The position numbers were made by a program, and so were the translations under genes. The notes beneath the pieces are model-generated. The model made no database searches and was not told the DNA's origin. It was given only the letters and a program-made list of their open reading frames with translations. This document shows, piece after piece, positions 54,373-64,000 of a stretch of DNA of 64,000 bases. The stretch comes from Schizophyllum amplum. Lineage: Eukaryota > Basidiomycota > Agaricomycetes > Agaricales > Schizophyllaceae. Numbering within the stretch: position 1 is the stretch's first letter; each line of letters starts with the position of its first letter. Where the stretch lies: positions 124,001-188,000 of the forward strand of contig VDMD01000007.1 of assembly GCA_007026445.1 (NCBI GenBank). The letters are read 5' to 3'.

Positions 54373-54526
54373 TTGGGGGTACCATAGTGAGAAATAGTGG
54401 TCCTCGATCACTCAATTTTGTCCAGAAACAACAATCATACGTATATGATGGCGGTATATAGCGTATCTCACTTTTTCCCAGGTCCATAGTGGCCCAAAAA
54501 TGCAGAATCCGGGCTCGAAAGAAATT

Positions 54527-55131
54527 CGGCAGATGCCGAGGCACTTCTCGGCATATGCCGCACCTCGGGATACTTACAGAAATTCAAAACTTCGTGTCTG
54601 CCCAACGAGGTACTGAAGTTTGAAGCGCCCAGATACTCATGTTGGACTTACTTATGAAGTTCTTGTGAGTGCGCCATGAGTCACTCATCAGCATGTGCAA
54701 CAGAATGGACCCACAAAGACGGATCCACAACTTCCCGGCGATCGCCGGACACTTCACACGCTTTCTTAACGTTCCCTGACGATTGTGACCACCACTACGC
54801 TATGAGACTGGAACATCTGTAAGCACTTGAGATTTTAAGCAGCAACATAGAAGTCAATGACTGCTATACATACATAAAACGACTGTGAGGGGAACGTCGC
54901 ACAAATGCGGTCAAGTTCTGAACAAGTCGCATCAGTCCGGGCCTTTTCATGACACCCATATTGTCACTTCTCAGCCCGCTTTATTAATTCCAGTCAAGGC
55001 CAGACAAAAGCTAGAGGAGGCGCTGAGGGACAAGGCCAAGCACACGTGCGTAACATTAACATGGCCAAAGCACGGCACTGGCATGGTATAGGCCGTGTGG
55101 TCGGCATATGCCGATCGACCGGCATTTGCCG
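54527..55131. repeat. inverted pair of double CGGCANNTGCCG palindromes
   Basis: Palindromes at 54527-54538, 54549-54560, 55102-55113 and 55120-55131. The left pair with flanking ATT..GC sequence resembles the reverse complement of the right pair over about 36 bp, with a 4-bp length difference. It may be the ends of another MITE, whose outer arms could reach about 54440 and 55215. Confidence 0.55.
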
Positions 55132-55311
55132 AATATTACTTTTTCCCTCAAAATCGCATTTTCGCATCATCATAGGGCGCAGAACATACATCCATATGCT
55201 ATATTTGAGCTTAAAAATGCTTTCTGGTGCTCAATGGCACGGTGGAGGGTGGAGGAGAGGATCTCCAAAAATGCGGTCGGCCGGATTGGAACTCCCGATT
55301 AGCCGAAGACG

Positions 55312-55350
55312 GGTGCTCGAAACGCGAAATCGATCCAGTCACTTCCCGCC
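55312..55350. repeat. right copy of the 39-bp inverted repeat
   Basis: Reverse complement of 53736-53774 with two mismatches. It lies next to a pyrimidine-rich stretch (55350-55430). Confidence 0.85.
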
Positions 55351-55784
55351 TACGACACTTCCCCAATACCCCTCGCTTTCTATTCTACCTCTTTGTCCTT
55401 CCTTGCTTTTCCTTCTCCACGTCCTCAGAATCGCGACGGAAAATCCATGATATATGGTGGATGATGCAAGAGGTGCGCGTTGGTTCGGGATGCCGGTGTG
55501 GCAGCGGTCGCCGTGTTTCTTTTTTGTACTCGATATCTCTAGTGCTATCGCTGAGTTCGCACGGTAGTAGTCACTCGCTTGCGACTTCGGATGTGTCAGA
55601 CGACAATGGACCTGAAAACGGCGGCTTCGATTCATATTGTAAACATGTATTATTGCATGAGATGGAAAAAGTCCGTGATGATCGTGCCCAGTACGTTGGA
55701 CGGCAGAGTTGGTGGTGAGACGTCGTCTATGCACCTTTGGTGGTACACTGCACGCCAGCAAACTCGCACTCTAATCATCGAAGA

Positions 55785-57335
55785 CTAGTAAGTCCTGGCC
55801 GCACGCCCCCGGCGGAAGCCCCTCCTCCAAAGCTGGTGACGGTTCTTGATCGCTGTTGCCTCCGCTTTCGCTGTCAGCAGCCCTGCCCTGATCACAGGGT
55901 CGTCGCACGGACGCGGCGACGTACGCCACTGGGAGCGCATACTGCGAATCGTCACCATGCCCATCTTGAATCTCCGCCAAGCACCACAAATCCCGCGCTT
56001 GCGATAGCGCCTCTCCCGCTGCGAGACTTTGATAGGATCGCCCGCTTGCTCATCACGCCTGAGCTGCGTGAGGTACATGCGACGGCGGCAATTCCGGCGT
56101 ATGGTCTCCAGCTGGTCGAGCTCCTCGAAGTACTTGCGGTGGTCAGCGATCTCCTCGCGCGCGATCGCACCGTCGACGTCCAGCGAGAGCGTGACGATGG
56201 GCAGATGAAGCGTCGGCTTGTTGCGCTCTTTGACTTCGTCTGCGTCGCAGCCAGCCTTGCGCTCTCGCTTTGTGTGCTCACTGTCGTCATCATCTTCGTC
56301 GCTCTCGGGCTGAGAACGCGGGTCGACGTCGATGTCCTCGGTGAAGACACGGTAGCCACTGGCGTTCTCCGCGATGTTGCTGCGGAAACTACGGTCCACG
56401 ATCTCGTTGTTCGCACCGGGTTTGATGACGCCGAAATCGTTGGGAACGAGGCTGTTGACAGAAAGGTCCTTATCGGGCGCGTTGACAGGGACGGGGACCG
56501 CCTCCTCCGGCTCGTAGGCAGACATGAACACGCTGCGGGCGTCCGTGTAGACGGTCGCGCCGTCGTCGGTATTCTCCTCCTCCTCCTCAAGCGCCTCAAC
56601 GGGCAGCTTGGGCAAACTTTTGTTGCACCTCAAGCGCCTCAACGGGCAGCTTGGGCAAACTTTTGTTGCACCTGAGCAACAGCGACTTGCTGGCCCTCAT
56701 CAGCTTTCGAAAGCTGTTCGGGCGCGAGCGCTTGCCGAGGATAGGTTGCGAGGGAATGAGATGGAGCTCGTCGTCATCCGTGCCGTCTTCCTCGACCTTG
56801 CCCAGCAGCAAAGTTCGCTCCCAGCGCCGCAGCTCAATGGGGAGACCTGTATCTGGACCGCCGCTGCAGGATCTCGGTTGGGATACGGACATTGGCGGTG
56901 ACGCCAATAGGAAGAGACATGTAGAGATTATTGGTTGGCAGGATGCGGGACGTCTTGAGCGGCCAACGTTCGTCGACGCGGTCCATGTTCGGGAGGATCG
57001 CGACGGAGGACGCGCTCTCAATCCCCTTGGACGCAGACTCGTCGTAGGGACCCTGAGAGATAAACGCGACCTTCCAAGAGTTGTGCCGCTCGGGGGAGAC
57101 GAAGTCATTATGTGGCTGTTGGAACGCTGCGATGAGTACGAGAGCATGACAGAAAACGGGAGGCGCGCACCCCCGTGACGCAAACCAGGTACTTGCGAGG
57201 CCTGTATACGAGAGCTGCGTTCATGGCTTCTTCATCTTCGAGGCTCGCCAGGGTCCTTGCCCGGTCTATGCTCATGACATAGATGGCACCTTTTTCCGGG
57301 GATTGGAAGAAAACCCTTTGACCGCTGGACGTCAT
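55785..57335 (-). pseudogene. broken gene of unknown function with 43-bp tandem duplication
   Basis: A minus-strand coding series is visible. ATG 57335-57171 contains IYVMSIDRARTLASLEDEE. A 55-bp intron leads to 57115 onward, containing VAFISQGPYDESASKG, RVDERWPLKTSRILP and LPIGVTANVRIPTE. Then the frame breaks (a one-base shift between about 56878 and 56835) before ELRRWERTLLLG and a basic-acidic stretch. A second break comes from a 43-bp direct duplication (56585-56670), after which an acidic, Asp/Glu-rich end runs to a stop at 55785. Two separate lesions and an otherwise protein-like sequence point to a decayed gene. I do not recognise the family. An unseen intron could explain the first break, but not the second as simply. 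Confidence 0.5.
56585..56673. repeat. 43-bp tandem duplication (two copies)
   Basis: 56585-56627 and 56628-56670 are identical; the next three bases also match. 43 is not a multiple of three, so it shifts the reading frame of the gene it lies in. Confidence 0.9.
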
Positions 57336-58891
57336 GGCCTGGTATCCACACAGGTAGACACAGGGGGCAAGGTCCAGGACCACAACGAGGTTGAGGTGAT
57401 TAGCACCACATAGTTTCCCCTGAGGTGCTCTACACAAGGTAGAGGCAAGGCCAACACGAGGAAGCAGACATGCATTGTGGATTAGGCGACGCGCTCGGCA
57501 TGGTCCGAATTCAAGCATGCGTAAATAAAGACAAGCACTGCATAGACAAACAAAGCGATGCGCCGCTGCGCGTTCGGTCCCCCTTCGATCTTCCTCTGTT
57601 ACTACGGCCTCCCGGCCTGCCTGCATTGCGGACACTGTACCTCGTCCCTTTCTATACCATGCCGGAGCTCACCCTATCTATGAATGGTGTTGCTGGGGCA
57701 GCGTTGTCCCAAGATCGTGCGTGGCCTTGCCATGCCATTTTTCATGCACTGACTTTCCGCAGTACGCAACTATAGCGAGTCACTGGTTGTGCTCTACCCG
57801 TCCGGCCTTCTCAAGCACGTCATTGTGCTCTACCCCGCCATTGCCCTTCAAGGTGGAGGCTCTACAGTTGCACTATGCGGGTGCCCAATAACGTCGGTTG
57901 AGCCGCCGTCATCCCGACCACTACTCAGCTGTGATGGATGCATGGAACTTATCCCACATCTACCTTCAAGGGGTATGTGCTTCTTCATCTCTCTTGATAC
58001 TTACAGGCTCTGACAACGTGACTTACAGCAGCTGCGCCCCAAGATGACTGCACTCACGCTCTCCTCTCTCTCTCTGCCAAGCAGCTCAACCCTCTTGTCG
58101 TCACCATCATACCACTCATCGTGACGACTCACGAACCTGTCTCCCCTCACGCTCCTCTTCTACATCACCTTTCCTGTCCGCCGCCTTTCATTTCATAACT
58201 CTCAGTTCCTCGCATCATGCATAACAGTATCTCGACTAGATGTTCCTCATCCCTCTGTATTGACATCACTCCTTGCTGAAGGCGAGTTAGGTATTGATTA
58301 TGTGCTAGCTATAATTGAATACTTTTGTAGATCTCCGCTGGCCCGTCAAGTTGTGGCGCGCACTGGCGCGTGAAATTGGCGGCGGTGGGTTTGGGCTTGG
58401 CCTATTCTGCTGTCTTAGCCCAATGATGTGAGCCCATACAATACTTAGAAGTACACGTCTGACTTGTTGTTTAGCAGGTGGACTTCACGCCTCAAGTGAG
58501 GCGCTTGTTCTGGGGTGTAAGGTAGGGATAAGTTGGCAGTTTTTTTACTTTATATAGTACCCTTCCACTATACTAGTTCATATTCCATTGCCTGCCTGTG
58601 GCCTGAGTCTACCAGTGCCGTTGTGCACTTCGATTTACTATCTGTCACAACAGTCACGAACCCACGTGACTGTGTCAAGGTGCGAGCACTCCGAGTCCGA
58701 CCTCATCCAGTTGTGTCGCCTAGCTGTCATACCTGCCATAGGCTTCTCACCTTCTTAGCTCTCCTTGTTGCTGGATCATAGCCTATTGCCCAGTCTACAC
58801 TCTGCCATACCACGCAGATATAGAAAATCGGTACGATCTTTGACTTAATCATGATTTCACCACGTCCACTGATCGCACAGTAGCTAGGATC
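57336..58891. other. intergenic, no supported gene
   Basis: 1.5 kb. The pseudogene frame stays open upstream to about 57635 but shows no clear further exon. The rest is short frames and AT-richer sequence than the genes around it. Confidence 0.5.
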
Positions 58892-61800
58892 ATGCCGCCC
58901 GAGCCCCCGCCCAACGATGGAGCGCCCAACGATGGAGATGTTCAGATGGGGTCTGCTAATGCTACCGAGAGCATGAAGCGCACACATTCACAACAGTCTG
59001 ACTCCTCTGCGCCTGGGGACCAGCCGTCGAAACGACTGAAGAAAGGCGCGTCGAGGAGGGACGTCCAGAAGTTGAAGAAAAAACAGAAGAAGGAGGAGAA
59101 GAGGAACGAGACCCAGCGAGTGAACCCTTCCGACTACCATTTGGACAAGAAGCAGGTGGATACAGACTGGAAGCTTGCGATATATGTGCGTCGCTCATCC
59201 ATTCAAACTTATATGGCAACTAAACAATTTTCCTCCAGAATGCAGTCGACTACCATGTCCGTGCGCTGGCCATAATGCCCTCGGAAGACGCCGTACCTGT
59301 GCGCGTCTCAGACCAGCTCCGTCAGCAGTTCCGCAAGCGATGGGGTAGCGTCAGCGACATGCTCGTCACTGTTCAGTCTGCCGCACGGAACAACAGCGAC
59401 GCCGTTGCGATGGCCTTGCCCTTACTCAACATCCTGAAGGAGCGCCTACCACGCCGCGGTAGAATCGCAAATGGCATCAGAGGCATCTCGGACAACGACC
59501 TCCTGCAGATGTTCCGGGCAGTGGGGATGTGCGGGTTAAAGATCTGGGCCCCGGACTACACAAACAGCGGTCCAAAGTCTATGTACAATCTACTGCACCG
59601 CAACATCGCCCTCAAAACCTTCGAGGCCATCGTCGATAAAGACGGCTACTGTCACCTTGGCCTCAGCACACCTCTCGTTCAAGAACATTGGGCATTTGTT
59701 GAGCAATGCTACGACAACTTTGTGAACAGCTACTTCCTTCGCATCGCTCGCGCAGAGGACAAGGATACTGGCGCCCACACCAGGACCATTGAGCGCCGGA
59801 AGAAAACGCGCCGGCGTGCCGAGGTATGTGGCAAATCATCGCATTTACTATGTTACTCATTCAATTTGAAAGCTGGCTAAGAAGCGCGTTGAGTATCTGG
59901 AGGAATTCATGTATCCCGATTACATGATTGATATAGCCAGGTCGGTTTTAGCGCATTCCGAGGATGAGGAGGAGTTGCCTGCGCCAGGGCTGCCGCAACT
60001 TCCTTCATCGTCTTCCCGGCCTCCCAATCCCTCATCGTCGGCTGTGTCTGGTGGTCAGCTCCCGCCAGCGCCGCATCCTCAGCCCCGAGCTGGACCATCA
60101 GCACAGCCAGTTGACTTGAGTCCGGATCAGAGGCGGGCTCAGAGGAAGGAGGAGCGAAAGAAGGCAAAGGCAAAGGAGGCAGCTAAGGCGGCAGCCAAGG
60201 AGGCAGACAAGCGGCGGAAGGAGCAGGAACTTTTAGCTTTCTTTACTCCGCCGCCACCCACAACAACTCCGCAAGTCAGGTATCTCGTGCCACGGAAAAA
60301 GGCGCGGAACCCCAAGTTCAAGACTGTCTTCCGCCTGATAGATTCTATGCGCCTGCAGGAGGGGAGCGTGCGCTTTGGACCAAATCGCTATGTCAAGTAC
60401 GTCCCCTTGTATTGATTAGACCACTTGTCATTTTGCTAACGCGCCACATCAGGCAAGAGCGCGTGCGCGTCGATGCACCTCCCGGCCATGTCTCTCAACA
60501 CAGGGACATACCGGCACCCGAGGAAGTGACCCTCGACTGGTACGATCCTGTCTGGTTCAACAAGCGCTCACCTCGAAAGAGGAAAGAGATCTTGGACAGC
60601 ACGGCGGACGAACATCGTCGGGCTCGCATCGCTCTACCTGTAATCAAATATTGCCAGACGCAAACACAGCTCGAAGCTCTGCGCGAAAAGTACCAGTCGT
60701 ACGATCTATTCTATGACACCTATGGCAAGGACGTCGTCGAGCAATATAACGTCCCTACCGAAGAAGAATTCGCGCGCGTCAAACAGCTGAATAAGGCGAC
60801 CGATTCATCGGACAACGACGACTCGAACTTACCTGACACCGACTCCGAGGACAGCGACTCAGATGCGGCACGGAAGAAGAAGAAAGTCGCGGCTAGATTT
60901 GCTAGAAGTCGGAGGAACTCACAATGGAAGTTGTCAAAGGGCGCGCGCCGACCTGCGCCTGCGGAAGGAGAACAAGGAGGGTCCTCACAGCAGGCGGCAG
61001 CTGGTCCTTCGCAGCATCATCATGCTGCTGCACCTCGTCGGCAGCAGCCGGGTCGACCAGGCCATGATAATGTCGCCGGATGGAAGGGCAAGGGACGTGC
61101 TGATGATGCCGATGACGGCGACCGGGACACGGAGGAGGAGGAGGAGGAGGAGGACACCAACGCGGTCGATGAGGAGATGAAGGACCTGGAGGCGGAGGAT
61201 GATGATGAATATGAGAACAATGCGGAGGGTGAGGAGGAGGGCAGACAAGGCGACTTTGGTGGGCGGCATATAATCTTCCACCGTGGCAAGGAGGAGGACT
61301 CGGAGGAGGTCCAGATGGATCTTGATGCGGTGAATGACGGGACAGCAGAAAATGTGGACCCCTCGCCAGACCGCAGTCAAGGTATGGGTGACCTTCACTC
61401 TAGGCTGCGCTCTGCATCCTACATCTCCGATTCACCTCTTCCACCACCGCCGCCGCGCCGGGGGCCACCACCACCTCAGACCCCGCGCAGGCATCAGCAA
61501 CCGTCCGGACGTACCTCAGCAGGCTCCCCTCATTCTTCGCACTCATCTGCATCCTCGCCACCACGGCATCTAAACCCTGCGTTCGACACAGCTTTGGGCG
61601 ACGGTTTGACTGCAGAGCAGGCGCCTACCGACACCTCTACAGCAATGGTCACCTCACCAACGACCTTGCCATCTGATCTGCTGTTGCCTCTACCACCACC
61701 GACCTTGTCTTTCGAGCCGGAGGCATCCTCCTCAGTGACTGCACCATCGATGCTACGGTTTGTACCCCTTCCCCATCCCATCGTCTCTTCTAGTATTGCT

Positions 61801-62322
61801 GCTCGGACCCCACCAACGTCGGCAGAGCAGCAGCGTACGTTGCTCGCACCACCATCGCGAAGGCCATTGGATCAAGGAAAGCCATCGTTGTTGCCAAAGC
61901 GCGCAAAGCCGTACGCCCAACCCACCACACCTGCCGGTCCCTCTTCGTCCTTGTCCATGCGATCTGCACCACTCGCTAAACCACCTGGCCAGTCTGCGTC
62001 TCTGCAGTCGGTTGCTCTGTCACCGGACTATCCGAAGGATCAGAGGCTATGGTACAGAGCGTATGGCCTCAGCAAGGCCTTGCCGAAGGGACGTACACGC
62101 TATATCTGCAGGATACCGCCGGACGTACGATGGGAGGGCCTTGCGGAAAATGATAGCAAAATCCGACTACCGAACTTCGATGAGCCCGATGCGATCTCTG
62201 CGTTCGAGGGCGCGGGGGCGGGCTTTATGCTGGATGCGACATACAAGGATAGAAACCGTGGATACAAGCGAGACAAGAAGAAGAAGGTTAAGAAGGACGG
62301 AGTGGTGAGAGTCATGTTCTGA
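58892..62322 (+). CDS. large hypothetical protein, charged and partly disordered
   Basis: Four exons, 58892-59185, 59239-59823, 59873-60396 and 60453-62322, encode 1090 aa with all phases in agreement. I do not recognise a named domain. Residues 30-95 are basic with KKKQKKEEKR. About 100-300 is a globular helical region (DTDWKLAIYNAVDYH, LPLLNILKERLPRRGR, DNDLLQMFRAVGMCGLKIWAPDY). A charged helix follows with KAKAKEAAKAAAKEADKRRKEQE. A second folded part contains VTLDWYDPVWFNKRSPRKRK. Then come acidic runs (EEEEEEED, EEGRQGD), a Pro/Ser-rich stretch and a C-terminal folded piece (DQRLWYRAYGLSKALPKGRTRY) ending in a Lys-rich tail. The basic ends suggest a nuclear protein, which is inference. 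It sits next to a Tnp2 transposon. Confidence 0.75.
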
Positions 62323-62796
62323 TAATCAGCGCATACAGCATAATATTCATCATTTGGTGCAGCCCGCGGTGCCGGTTACGCCCAAGAAAAATACCCCCCA
62401 TACCAGCCAGATTGCAGCCAATATTCGAGAGGAGATTGCGGTCACGCGAGCGGAAGGGGAAAAGGGGGCAGAGGTATGATAGGTGTTGGATAGGTGTGCC
62501 GGTTGGTCAAAAAGAGGATGTTTGAGGTGGAGCATTGAAGCAAGGATGTGTCTCTGCCCCTTTGCCGTAGTCTTTTGAAGAATTATGCGGGCAAGGCCCA
62601 ATGTATGCTATGTCAAATCTCTCTCTCTCGTTAATTGTCCGCTCTTTGTATCTTCGAATTTTGTCCCTACTGATAAAATCTTCACTGTAGAAGATAATAT
62701 CAGTGGTCATGCATATTGCCGACCGGATCATTGTTCTCCATTGTTGCCTGTTTTAGGTAATTCACATCTCCGCTTGTGCTTTCATGACTTGCACCT
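62323..62796. other. intergenic before the Tnp2 transposase
   Basis: 474 bp in which a CACTA-type terminal repeat would be expected if an intact element starts here. I saw no obvious CACTA end. Confidence 0.45.
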
Positions 62797-64000
62797 ATGC
62801 CATCCAAACTCGTTGTCTGTCGCTGTCTTACAGAAGGATGTGGGACTCAAACCTGCGAGTCTTTTGGCCATGTCATCCCAGGCCGCCTTGTTACGTCTCA
62901 GCAATTTGCACGCCACCGCCAGCGCGACGAGTCTGCTCAGATACATGCACAATATAATCAGCAGCAGGAGGCACAGGCGCAGGCGGCCAAGCCAGGTAGC
63001 AGTCAGCTTACCACTGAGGCCAAAGAAAGTCATGGAGCTCGGGCAAAGAAGCGCCGTCTGTCACTTTCTGTCCCACCATTGGGCTCTCAGAACGAACCCA
63101 CTCGTCAGTAGCCATCCTCCAGCTGCTCGCAATGCTGACCCTGTAGCAGCTATAGAAATCACTCTGCCTGCATCACAGATCGAGGAGCTCTGTTCCCTAC
63201 TGGCCACCCGGCTGAACAGCGTGGAGGGTGTGAGCCGTCGGACGGGAAACCTCATCCTACGCGGCATCCAGTTCATCATCTCAATGGTTTTGCTGCTAGT
63301 CCATACTGCCCTCCTCTCCTACGGCCTCGCCCTCTCCTTCACCCCGATCAATGTACCCCGCGATTTACGAACAGCCTACGCAAGATGTAGCATCGACCCC
63401 GAGATTACGCGCACCATCTGTTGTCCCGAATGCTTTACGACCTACAGTTCTAGGCCGTTTAGCGAGCGCTGTACCTGGAAGGAATCAAGCTTCACTCGAG
63501 CCTGCAACACGGAGCTATGGACAACCCGCAATACCCCGCACGGGCCAAAGCGCGTACCACGACGGTATTACTCAACACAATCGTTCGACTCCTGGTTGAC
63601 ATTCTTTCTCTCTCGCTGCTCGATTGTGGAGGGTCTCGAGAAAGCGCATGACCAGCATGTCCAGAATCCGTATGTTCATGGCGCCAAGATGCACGACGTC
63701 CAGGATAGTCCTGCGTGGCGAGACCTTCAGGGTGTTGGGAGTACTCCGTTTGACCTCGTCTTTGGCATATACATTGATTGGTTCAATCCTTTCACCAACA
63801 AAATTGCCGGTACGCACTTGACAGATATCTGCGGGTCTAGCAATACTTAATCTATTGTGAATTAGGAAAAGTCGTATCTTGTGGCGCAATTGTCCTCTAC
63901 TGCTTGAACCTTCCCCCGCACCTTCGCTATCGCCCCGAAAATGTCTTCATTGCTGGCATGACCCCTCCACCCCATTCTCCATCCTTCGTCACAATCGCCC
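62797..64000 (+). mobile_element. Tnp2-family (CACTA-like) transposase gene, 5' part
   Basis: Exons 62797-63103, 63147-63809 and 63866 to beyond the window edge, joined in phase 1 each time. The start MPSKLVVCRCLTEGCG and a QFARHRQRDE segment form the short Cys/His N terminus of the family. The second exon contains IDPEITRTICCPECF, TELWTTRNTPHGPKRVPRR, YSTQSFDSWLTFFLSR and the highly conserved FGIYIDWFNPFTNKIAGK. The third has CLNLPPHLRYRPENVFIAGMTPPPH. This is the N-terminal third of the basidiomycete Tnp2 proteins known to me; the catalytic core would lie past 64000. So far the frame is intact, so the element may still be active, but that cannot be judged from a third of the gene. Confidence 0.85.

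Larger units (their letters stand above)
53791..54425. mobile_element. MITE-like element bounded by CTGGACAAAAT
   Basis: CTGGACAAAAT (53791-53801) recurs as its exact reverse complement at 54415-54425, enclosing 613 bp. Just inside both ends lies an AAATAGTGGT motif. No transposase frame and no certain target duplication, so this is a tentative non-autonomous element. Confidence 0.5.

Noticed and set aside
55737..56675. 312-aa plus-strand frame
   Set aside because: Antisense to the 55785-57335 gene series. Its own translation shows no domain and contains a repeat only because of the 43-bp duplication.

Overview
The window is from a filamentous fungus, most likely a mushroom-forming basidiomycete (Agaricomycetes, probably Polyporales). 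The signs are high-GC coding DNA, genes broken by many introns of about 45-60 bp with GTRNGT/CTNAC/YAG signals, an Argonaute gene with a Gly/Arg-rich N terminus, a Tnp2-family transposase, and several families usual in that group. All gene models were made by hand: protein motifs fixed the exons, and every junction was checked for frame. No transcript data were available.

Layout. 1-767: 3' end of an arrestin-like gene (+). About 2439-3922: SANT/Myb-like DNA-binding protein (+). 4810-7359: membrane-anchored type-B carboxylesterase (-). 8186-10170: disordered protein with an AhpC/TSA-like domain (-). 11910-13869: casein kinase 1 of the membrane-bound type (-). 14383-15356: short-chain dehydrogenase (-). 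15933-16637: a foldback/MITE-like element. 17810-23723: full-length ABCC transporter with 32 exons (+). 24150-26662: DDX51/Dbp6-type DEAD-box helicase (+). 27214-29324 and 30731-32838: tandem pair of secreted S53 sedolisin peptidases (+). 33481-38573: second ABCC transporter with 18 exons (-). 39719-42224: F-box protein (-). 42696-45563: Ser/Pro-rich protein (-). 45951-50427: Argonaute (+), divergent from the previous gene. 50715-51839: secreted GH43 glycoside hydrolase (-). 53.7-55.4 kb: nested inverted-repeat elements and palindromes. 55785-57335: a broken gene containing a 43-bp tandem duplication (-). 58892-62322: large hypothetical charged protein (+). 62797-64000: 5' part of a Tnp2 transposase (+), cut by the window edge.

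How the parts may relate. The two sedolisins and two ABCC transporters form a secretion/export-flavoured block (17.8-38.6 kb) that also holds a housekeeping ribosome-biogenesis helicase. Shared function there is inference only. Argonaute implies an RNA-silencing pathway, and the same window carries a Tnp2 transposase and several MITE-like hairpins of the kind such pathways act on. No clearly new multi-gene system was found. The least ordinary signals are splicing-related: micro-exons of 3, 6, 7, 8, 15 and 18 nt, one GC-AG intron and one NAGNAG acceptor. After these come the layered hairpin repeats.
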